Assembly: GCA_004298345.1 (NCBI GenBank)
Contig: SCTV01000055.1
Location: forward strand, 1 to 17,668
DNA: 17,668 nt
DNA from: Patescibacteria group bacterium
GTDB taxonomy: Bacteria > Patescibacteriota > Minisyncoccia > Phycocordibacterales > PALSA-1337
Direction: 5' to 3'
How positions within the stretch are numbered: the first letter of the stretch is position 1; each line of letters starts with the position of its first letter. The position numbers and the translations under genes are program-made. Shown here in pieces: positions 6,440-11,992 of this stretch. Below the pieces are notes generated by a model. That model did not search any database and was not told where the DNA came from. It worked only from the letters and a program-made list of their open reading frames with translations.

Positions 6440-7486
6440 ATGGATACACACAATACAACCAATCTTATAAAAAAATACACTTTTCATATTCACGGGATGC
6501 ACTGCAATGCGTGCACACTTATGATCGAGAGTGAGCTCAAAGATTTGCCAAATATTACTTATGTAAAATCTAATCTCAACAATCATTCTGTCGAAATTGT
6601 CGGGGATTTTGGAGATAAAACGCCAGAGCAGATTGCGGGGGAGCTCACCACTTTACTTAAACCGCGTGGGTATACAGTATCTATCGAAAAACAGACACAC
6701 TTTGTAAATTGGGGTGAATTTAAGATTGCTGTGCCGATAGCACTCGCGTTTGTTTTGCTTTTTATCGCTCTGCAAAAAATGGGTATTGTAAATTTGGTGG
6801 ATACGGGAACGGTGACCTATGGCATGGCGTTTGTGATTGGTATTATTGCATCACTTTCGACCTGTATGGCAGTCGTGGGCGGCCTTGTGCTTTCGATGTC
6901 AGCGACGTTTGCCAAGGAGGGTGATCGGATAAAACCACAATTTATGTTCCACGGTGGTCGACTGGTTTCTTTTTTTATCCTTGGTGGAATAATTGGAGCT
7001 CTTGGTTCTGTCTTTACCTTAAATACGACAGTTACTTTTGTCTTGAGTTTTTTGATTGGTCTTGTGATGCTTATTCTCGGTATCAATCTGCTCGATACAT
7101 TTCACTTTGCGAAAAAGTTTCAGCTCTCGATGCCAAAATTTATCGCAAAACATGCGCACGGTGTCTCAAAGTTCAATCATACCGGTACGCCAATGCTAGT
7201 TGGTATTGCCACTTTCTTTTTGCCGTGCGGTTTTACTCAGTCGATGCAACTCTATGCACTTTCAACGGGTGGTTTTCTCACGGGTGGCCTTACGATGCTT
7301 TTCTTTGCGCTGGGCACTTTACCTGTTCTTGCGCTGATTAGTTTTAGTTCGTTTAGTATCAAAAACAATGCAAAATCCGGTATATTTTTTAAGTCAGCTG
7401 GGTTGGTGGTGATTGTGTTTGCTTTATTTAATTTGATTAATAGTCTGGTCGCGGTGGGTGTGATACCACCAATCTTTAATTTCTAG
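6440..7486 (+). CDS. HMA domain fused to DsbD/TauE-SafE-like membrane protein
   Basis: A 348-residue protein. Residues 12-85 are a heavy-metal-associated domain with G-M-H-C22-N-A-C25. Then follow about six to seven membrane helices of the SafE/DsbD-like (UreH-type) superfamily. Only four cysteines occur: C22, C25, C142 (SLSTCMAV) and C263 (FLPCGFTQS). The last two sit in hydrophobic helices 121 residues apart, close to the 122-residue spacing of the redox pair C163/C285 in E. coli DsbD. It could relay copper or electrons across the membrane from a cytoplasmic HMA donor. In other bacteria such HMA plus SafE proteins can carry a C-terminal cupredoxin; here the cupredoxin is the next gene, which supports a joint role. 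Substrate is inference. Confidence 0.85.
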   Translation: MDTHNTTNLIKKYTFHIHGMHCNACTLMIESELKDLPNITYVKSNLNNHSVEIVGDFGDKTPEQIAGELTTLLKPRGYTVSIEKQTHFVNWGEFKIAVPIALAFVLLFIALQKMGIVNLVDTGTVTYGMAFVIGIIASLSTCMAVVGGLVLSMSATFAKEGDRIKPQFMFHGGRLVSFFILGGIIGALGSVFTLNTTVTFVLSFLIGLVMLILGINLLDTFHFAKKFQLSMPKFIAKHAHGVSKFNHTGTPMLVGIATFFLPCGFTQSMQLYALSTGGFLTGGLTMLFFALGTLPVLALISFSSFSIKNNAKSGIFFKSAGLVVIVFALFNLINSLVAVGVIPPIFNF

Positions 7487-7510
7487 TATACTGTTGTGTA
7501 ATAAAAAGAT

Positions 7511-7900
7511 ATGAAAGAAATTATTATATCCATTGTTGTTGCGGGGGCATTGATTGGGGGAGCGTTTGTATTGTCTGAAAATAGTCCAGAAAGTAATACT
7601 GATAGTGTTGTGAATAATGTCACTGTGGTAGATGGTAAACAGATTGTTGAGATTACTGCAAAGGGTGGATATATGCCACGCAAAAGTGTCGTGAGCTCGG
7701 GGATGCCGACCGTGTTAAGGATTAATACAAGAGGCACCTTCGATTGTACTTCGTCGGTGCGCATTCCAAGCATGGATATTAGTCAAAATTTGCCGCCGAC
7801 TGGTGTGACCGATATTGATCTCGGTGTTCTCTCACAGGGAACTATCGAAGGGACTTGTAGCATGGGAATGTATCCGTTCGAAATTGAGGTGAAGGGGTAA
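7511..7900 (+). CDS. Membrane-anchored cupredoxin-like protein without histidine
   Basis: A 129-residue protein. An uncleaved or signal helix (about 4-21) lacks a lipobox cysteine, so it is anchored or secreted. Residues about 44-129 form a cupredoxin-like beta-sandwich: VEITAKGGYMPRKSVVSSGMP, then INTRGTFDCTSSVRIPSM and the closing GTCSMGMYPFEIEVKG. There is not one His in the chain, so a blue type-1 copper centre (two His, Cys, often Met) cannot form. C79, M88, C116, M118 and M120 offer a sulfur-only set suited to Cu(I). It is the last gene of the copper operon, 24 bases after the DsbD-like gene, and probably accepts copper or electrons from it. A TATACT at 7487-7492 could be an internal promoter, but no -35 fits. 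The repeat element begins seven bases after the stop. Confidence 0.8.
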   Translation: MKEIIISIVVAGALIGGAFVLSENSPESNTDSVVNNVTVVDGKQIVEITAKGGYMPRKSVVSSGMPTVLRINTRGTFDCTSSVRIPSMDISQNLPPTGVTDIDLGVLSQGTIEGTCSMGMYPFEIEVKG

Positions 7901-7906
7901 CATGGG

Positions 7907-8061
7907 TAGATTCAAGAAGTAAGATTTAAGATTCACGAATAGGTAAGAAGCAAAATCCCCCGATTTTCTACTGAAAATCGGGGGAAACGAGTTTAACGGC
8001 TCAATCCTTTTGTTTCAAAAGGATTGAGCCGTTAAACTAATATAGGCCTCTACTCCAGGCT
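7907..8061 (+). repeat. Two-hairpin structured repeat, copy 2 (right of copper operon)
   Basis: Direct repeat of 2321-2453, sharing the start TAGATTCAAGAA (7907-7918) and end CAGGCT (8056-8061). Hairpin 1: CCCCCGATTTTC (7957-7968) pairs perfectly with 7973-7984 around a TACT loop. Hairpin 2: 7990-8012 pairs perfectly over 23 bp with 8016-8038 around TTT. It is about 22 bases longer than copy 1 because the AGATTCA-GAA segment near the left end appears twice (7909 and about 7930). The stretch from 7901 to 8251 has no gene; it holds this repeat and the left inverted repeat. Confidence 0.85.
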
Positions 8062-8077
8062 ATTTTGCTCAAAATCT

Positions 8078-8261
8078 ATAAGGTTGCTTCGCTCTATTGA
8101 CCTTGACCGAAGATGGTACTTCGGTCTCGTAGGAGCCATGACGGTGGCGGGCATGTCGAGTCATGCTGGTGACGAAGATACTGAGTTTAGCAAAACGAAG
8201 TGCAAAGAGCGAACCTGTGCTAGCACTCGATTTATATAGTCGCTCCGCTTCCTATAAATCG
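8078..8261 (+). repeat. Left arm of inverted repeat around the yciB-like gene
   Basis: Two blocks. Block A (8078-8126) begins ATAAGGTTGCTTCGCTCTAT and ends with a hairpin GACCGAAG-n6-CTTCGGTC. Block B (8227-8261) begins TCGATTTATATAGTCGCTCC and is itself an imperfect palindrome. Their reverse complements recur at 8912-8960 (42 of 49 bases equal, four of the seven changes in the hairpin loop) and 8874-8908 (32 of 35). Here the blocks are separated by 100 bases (8127-8226) with no recognisable gene, holding a 10 bp palindrome GTGCTAGCAC at 8217-8226. Block B covers the TAG stop of the minus-strand gene (8254-8252). Confidence 0.85.
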
Positions 8262-8830
8262 CCGCCCCTCCTCATCCCCCAAGTATTCGCATCAGGGAGG
8301 CGATATTTTTTAGAAAGACGAAACTGGTAGATGGCAAAAATAATAGTGATGAATGTTGAGTAGCCTTTGTATGCCACCCAGGTTATTTCGTTGTAATTTC
8401 TCCAAACGATTTCGTTGCCAATCGCCAAAAGTACAAAAAGAATTGCCCAACGGAGGGAGAGAATTTTCCAGCCAGTATCATTCATGGCAAAAAGTGATTT
8501 AAATAGTGGTTTCAAAAGTCCTCTTCCAGTTAAAAGTCCCGCAATGAGCACGATGGCAAAGGCGCCATTGTAAATAGTGTCTTTGACGATGAGAAAAAGT
8601 GGCTCACTGAAAGTAAGTGTAGCTACTCCTGAAATAATGACAGAGAGTCCTGCGATAAGCGGGAAATAAGCCACGCGTCGCTCTTTTATAAACGCATAGC
8701 CGAGAGACAGCGCTGTCAGAGTAACAAAAAGGCCCGTAGACGGCATAAATCCCATTTCGGGTGCAGTGAGGAAAAAGACCACGATCGGCCCAAACTCTAT
8801 CGACAGACCAATGAACAGTTTCTTAAACAT
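8252..8830 (-). CDS. YciB/IspZ-type membrane protein (septation protein A family)
   Basis: A 192-residue inner-membrane protein with about five hydrophobic helices, near the family's usual 175-200. The segment LSLRWAILFVLLAIGNEIVW (about residues 123-142), followed by W..YKGYSTFITIIFAIYQF and a basic tail, matches the most conserved end of the YciB family. The N-terminal FGPIVVFFLTA also fits, replacing the usual LPLIVFF. Family members affect envelope synthesis and septum-related processes through protein contacts; the mechanism is not settled. It is a single gene opposite to its neighbours, enclosed by inverted repeats. Its final codons and TAG stop lie inside repeat block B, so the C-terminal GDL may come from the repeat. 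A TATACT box (8844-8839) ends eight bases before the ATG, so the mRNA could be leaderless. Confidence 0.82.
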   Translation of the reverse strand: MFKKLFIGLSIEFGPIVVFFLTAPEMGFMPSTGLFVTLTALSLGYAFIKERRVAYFPLIAGLSVIISGVATLTFSEPLFLIVKDTIYNGAFAIVLIAGLLTGRGLLKPLFKSLFAMNDTGWKILSLRWAILFVLLAIGNEIVWRNYNEITWVAYKGYSTFITIIFAIYQFRLSKKYRLPDANTWGMRRGGDL

Positions 8831-8838
8831 TGCTATAT

Positions 8839-8844
8839 AGTATA
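8839..8844 (-). promoter_or_regulatory. -10 box of the yciB-like gene
   Basis: TATACT on the minus strand, eight bases before the ATG at 8830, within a very A/T-rich stretch. No good -35 is seen at the right distance (TAGAAA at 17 bp). If used, transcription would begin at or within two bases of the start codon. Confidence 0.5.
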
Positions 8845-8873
8845 GCGAATTTTATATATGTTTTCTAGTCACC

Positions 8874-8960
8874 CAATTTATAAGGAGCGGAGCGACTATA
8901 TAAATCGAGGGGACCGAAGTATTCCCTTCGGTCAAGGCCGATAGAGCGGAGCAACCTTAT
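8874..8960 (-). repeat. Right arm of inverted repeat around the yciB-like gene
   Basis: Contains block B (8874-8908) and block A (8912-8960) in reverse complement to 8078-8261, here only three bases apart. The hairpin GACCGAAG-n6-CTTCGGTC is preserved (8912-8933) while its loop differs. The compact order suggests this copy is the intact unit and the left one is interrupted. It lies upstream of yciB and of the divergent peptidase gene. Confidence 0.85.
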
Positions 8961-9073
8961 TTTTCTCCCACTTGTTGGGAGTTAAAACCCGACCTGTCTT
9001 CAAAGCACAAAAAATAATTTTGCGATTCTTTGCGTAAGTGATGCTTTTGCTCAAATATGCTAGGATGGTATCT

Positions 9074-11014
9074 ATGAAAAAGATTGTAAAAAATAAAGCA
9101 ATAAAACCTAAAAGTAAGAAAATTGCCAGCAAACCTAAAGGTATAAAAAAAGTTGTAAAAAAGGAAAAGGAAAAGAAATCTGGTAAAAAACAAGCACCAA
9201 AATCTGTTTCGGTAAAAAAGCTTCTCAGTTTCCTGAATACCCAGTATGTAAAACTGCACCGTGAGTACGAAAACTATTTCTGGCTCTCATACATGGGTGA
9301 CGGTACGGTGACCAAGGCAATGAATGAGGCTCTCGCAAGACGGGATGCCTTTCGAGCCAACGTGAATCTATATAAGAATGTGTGTGAAGTGTACAGAAAG
9401 GCCAAAGGTACCAACAAAAAGAAACTGGCTTCGTGGAAACTCTTTTTCGAAAAATTCCAAACTCCTGCAGAACTTCTGACACTCAAAAATACTATCGCCG
9501 AGCTTGAATCAAAAATCCGTACATTCCACGCCACACAAAAAGAAGGGTATACGGATCCTGCCACGGGGAAATTTGTCGAGGCTTCGTCGGTAAAGATGCG
9601 GACAATCATGCGCACAAATCCAAACGAAGCACTACGCAAGGCATGTTTCGAAGCTGTCGAAAAGCTTGCCTATGGGACGCTCGAGGACTATATCGCAGTC
9701 ATTGCCCTGCGCAATCAGTACGCTCGCGGTCTCGGTTTCGAAGATTTTTATGCATATAAAATAAGTACGGACGAAGGGATGACCAAGGCGGAACTCTTTG
9801 CTCTTTTTGGTGATATTTATGAAAAAACAAAGTACGCATTTGCGGATATTAGAAAAATGGAGGAAAAGATGCCAGGTCTGCGAAAGCCGTGGAATTTTGG
9901 CTACATGATCTCCGGTGATTTTACAAAAGAGGAGGATCCGTACTTTCAATTTGATGACGCACTCCTCAGGTGGGGTAGATCTTTTTCAGCGCTCGGCATT
10001 GATTATCGTGGGGGCACACTCACACTCGACCTGCTCGATCGCAAAGGGAAATGGAACAATGGTTTTTGTCATTGGCCAGAGATTGTGCACTATAAAAGAG
10101 GCAAACGAATTCCGGCTTCCTCAAATTTTACCTGTAATGTAGTTTTTGGACAGGTTGGCTCTGGCTCACAGGGTCTCAATACTCTTTTTCATGAAGGTGG
10201 ACATGCGGCAGACAGGCTAAACAGTGATCAGAGCGAATGTTGTCTCAACACCGAATACCCGCCATGCTCGACTGCCTGGGCGGAGACACATAGTATGTTT
10301 CTCGACACCCTCTCGAGCAGTATCGAATGGAAAACTCGCTATGCAAAAAATGCAGAAGGAAAAGCATACCCTTTTGAGCTATATGAAAGAAAGGTGCGAA
10401 AAATACATCCGCTCATCGCGACAGATTTGATGGGTATTATTTTTGTTTCAGATTATGAAAGGGAGATATATGAGACGGTAGACTTGACTGCCGATAAAGT
10501 GCTGGAGATTGCAAAGAGAATGTATACAAAATATTTTGACCGATCAGAAGATTCTCTCTATGCACTCAATATTCCACATATTTATTCTTCCGACAGCTCG
10601 GGGGCGTATCATGGATATGGTTTGGCAGAGCTCTCGCTTTCTCAGTGGCGGGAATATTTTTATAAAAAATACGGATATATTGTAGATAATAAAGAAGTAG
10701 GTAAGGAGATGACCAAGGTATGGAAACTCGGTTCGTCGAAGACATTTAAGGAATTTGTAAAAATCGCGACCGGTAAGCCACTGACCGCTGATGCCTACAT
10801 ACGATCTGTGACAAAAAGTTTGTCTGATATGCTTCTCGACGCGCAGAGGAAAATAAAAATTATGGAACAGGTGCCGGAGTATACAAAACCGGTAAAGCTC
10901 AATGCAAAAATACAAATGGTGCATGGTAAGAAACTGATTTGTGACAGTAAAAAGAGTTTTGAGGATATGGTGGAGAAGTACGGTAAGTGGCTAAGAACCC
11001 AGAAGGAGAGATAA
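9074..11014 (+). CDS. M3-family-like zinc oligopeptidase
   Basis: A 646-residue metallopeptidase of clan MA, most like PepF/thimet M3 oligopeptidases, which cut short peptides in the cytoplasm. The zinc motif is H373-E374-G-G-H377 (LFHEGGHAADRL), and the third ligand is probably E404 in TAWAETHSMF, 27 residues on, as in M3 (M2/ACE-like enzymes share this layout). The C-terminal AYHGYGLAELSLSQW segment carries Tyr/His residues typical of the M3 substrate pocket. The first about 50 residues are very Lys-rich and low in complexity. The frame is open from a GTG at 9038, but a TATGCT -10-like box (9056-9061) lies inside that extension, so I chose the ATG at 9074, which is preceded by AGGATGG. It is a single-gene unit with no export signal. 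It could supply amino acids from scavenged peptides. Confidence 0.85.
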   Translation: MKKIVKNKAIKPKSKKIASKPKGIKKVVKKEKEKKSGKKQAPKSVSVKKLLSFLNTQYVKLHREYENYFWLSYMGDGTVTKAMNEALARRDAFRANVNLYKNVCEVYRKAKGTNKKKLASWKLFFEKFQTPAELLTLKNTIAELESKIRTFHATQKEGYTDPATGKFVEASSVKMRTIMRTNPNEALRKACFEAVEKLAYGTLEDYIAVIALRNQYARGLGFEDFYAYKISTDEGMTKAELFALFGDIYEKTKYAFADIRKMEEKMPGLRKPWNFGYMISGDFTKEEDPYFQFDDALLRWGRSFSALGIDYRGGTLTLDLLDRKGKWNNGFCHWPEIVHYKRGKRIPASSNFTCNVVFGQVGSGSQGLNTLFHEGGHAADRLNSDQSECCLNTEYPPCSTAWAETHSMFLDTLSSSIEWKTRYAKNAEGKAYPFELYERKVRKIHPLIATDLMGIIFVSDYEREIYETVDLTADKVLEIAKRMYTKYFDRSEDSLYALNIPHIYSSDSSGAYHGYGLAELSLSQWREYFYKKYGYIVDNKEVGKEMTKVWKLGSSKTFKEFVKIATGKPLTADAYIRSVTKSLSDMLLDAQRKIKIMEQVPEYTKPVKLNAKIQMVHGKKLICDSKKSFEDMVEKYGKWLRTQKER

Positions 11015-11030
11015 ATAAGATAAAAAGTTA

Positions 11031-11059
11031 CCGCCCGCAGACTCGAGGTCTACGGGCGG
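11031..11059 (-). terminator. Intrinsic terminator of the minus-strand membrane-protein gene
   Basis: CCGCCCG-c-AGAC (11031-11042) pairs with GTCT-a-CGGGCGG (11048-11059), a G/C-rich stem with one C/A mismatch and a five-base loop. Read on the minus strand the stem is followed by TAACTTTTT, a good U-tract. It lies between convergent stops at 11014 and 11085; for the plus strand no U-tract follows. Confidence 0.8.
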
Positions 11060-11084
11060 GGACTGCGTGAAGGTTTTTGAGATC

Positions 11085-11786
11085 CTACAACTGGAATGCC
11101 TTTCTGGCTGGTTGGAAGTATTTATCCCAGCGAGGCTCAGCGAGTCCTGTGAGGTAGAAGGCTTCGTGAAGGAGTGAGAAATTGGCCCTCTCTCCCACAG
11201 CTTCTCTCTGCTTACCGAGATGCTCAAGGATAACGACGCCGGCAGCGCGACTGACCAGCAGGGTTTCTGCCTTTTCAATCAACTCCTGCTCGGTGACCTC
11301 CTCGAGTTTGCGGTGCGTCGGGCTGTGGGGGTAGTATAGCTGGGCCATTTTGCTGTCCAGCTGACTTCGGAGAAGCTCCCAAGATCCTTTTTTCTTCTCG
11401 ATCACCTTGCAGAACTCGTTTGCGATAGCCGACAGGATGAGCACTGCACAGCCGGAGGCAACAAGCAACCCTGAGAGGAAATAGCCCCATCCTCCTCCCG
11501 CATAGTCATTTAGACTTGAAGCACTAATTGCTTTTTGCCAGGATGACCGGGTGATGAAGCTTCCCACCGTAAGCACGATAGCCATGAAGGCTGCGTTCTG
11601 AACCGCCATGTTCCTGAGGGGTTGAACCGATTCGGCGATGGCTTCTTCTTCCGCTGTCGGCGGAGTCTTAAAGTCATCGGCATCGAGATTTAGCACATAG
11701 CGTGATCGACCGATGAGTGCGGGGAACCGCCCCTCGATTTCGTGTTCGATCAACCATGCCCGGAACTGCTCACTTTGCGTTTGCAT
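11085..11786 (-). CDS. Two-helix membrane protein of unknown function
   Basis: A 233-residue protein not recognised. The acidic N-terminal part (1-57) is followed by two membrane helices (about 59-78 and 101-123) joined by a short loop containing SSLNDYAGGGWG, then a soluble C-terminal half (124-233) that looks helical and rich in Glu, Lys and Arg. Both ends should face the cytoplasm. This layout recalls SLATT-type two-helix effector proteins linked to conflict systems, but that likeness is only in topology and I do not assign the family. It is a single-gene unit with a strong promoter, about 120 nt leader and its own terminator. It reads richer in G+C than the neighbouring peptidase and alaS, as does the gene at 926-1285, suggesting a different origin. 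Confidence 0.7.
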   Translation of the reverse strand: MQTQSEQFRAWLIEHEIEGRFPALIGRSRYVLNLDADDFKTPPTAEEEAIAESVQPLRNMAVQNAAFMAIVLTVGSFITRSSWQKAISASSLNDYAGGGWGYFLSGLLVASGCAVLILSAIANEFCKVIEKKKGSWELLRSQLDSKMAQLYYPHSPTHRKLEEVTEQELIEKAETLLVSRAAGVVILEHLGKQREAVGERANFSLLHEAFYLTGLAEPRWDKYFQPARKAFQL

Positions 11787-11912
11787 TTGTTTGTTCTTTC
11801 AATGCCACTGTTTGAATAATAAATGGGGCTTCTGGCCCACCGCAGGTAACTTCTGGCTACATGCAGTACTTCATTTACTTAGATAGCTCTGTGGCGAACT
11901 AGTCTGCCCTCA

Positions 11913-11941
11913 AGTATATCATATACCGTACCAAAAGTCAA
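11913..11941 (-). promoter_or_regulatory. Sigma70-type promoter of the two-helix membrane-protein gene
   Basis: On the minus strand TTGACT (11941-11936), a 17 bp spacer and TATACT (11918-11913). Transcription would begin near 11906, leaving about 120 nt of leader that contains a small GGGC-CAGAA-GCCC hairpin (about 11834-11846). The first nine bases, TTGACTTTT, equal those of the promoter at 1410-1382. Confidence 0.75.
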
Positions 11942-11992
11942 GTATCCCAAAAACTGTGCAAAATGGGGCTTTTTTGGTACTATGTGGGGACT

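Noticed and set aside
2321..8061. Classical composite transposon with insertion sequences
   Set aside because: The flanking repeats are only 130-155 bp, contain no transposase frame, and no target-site duplication could be identified.
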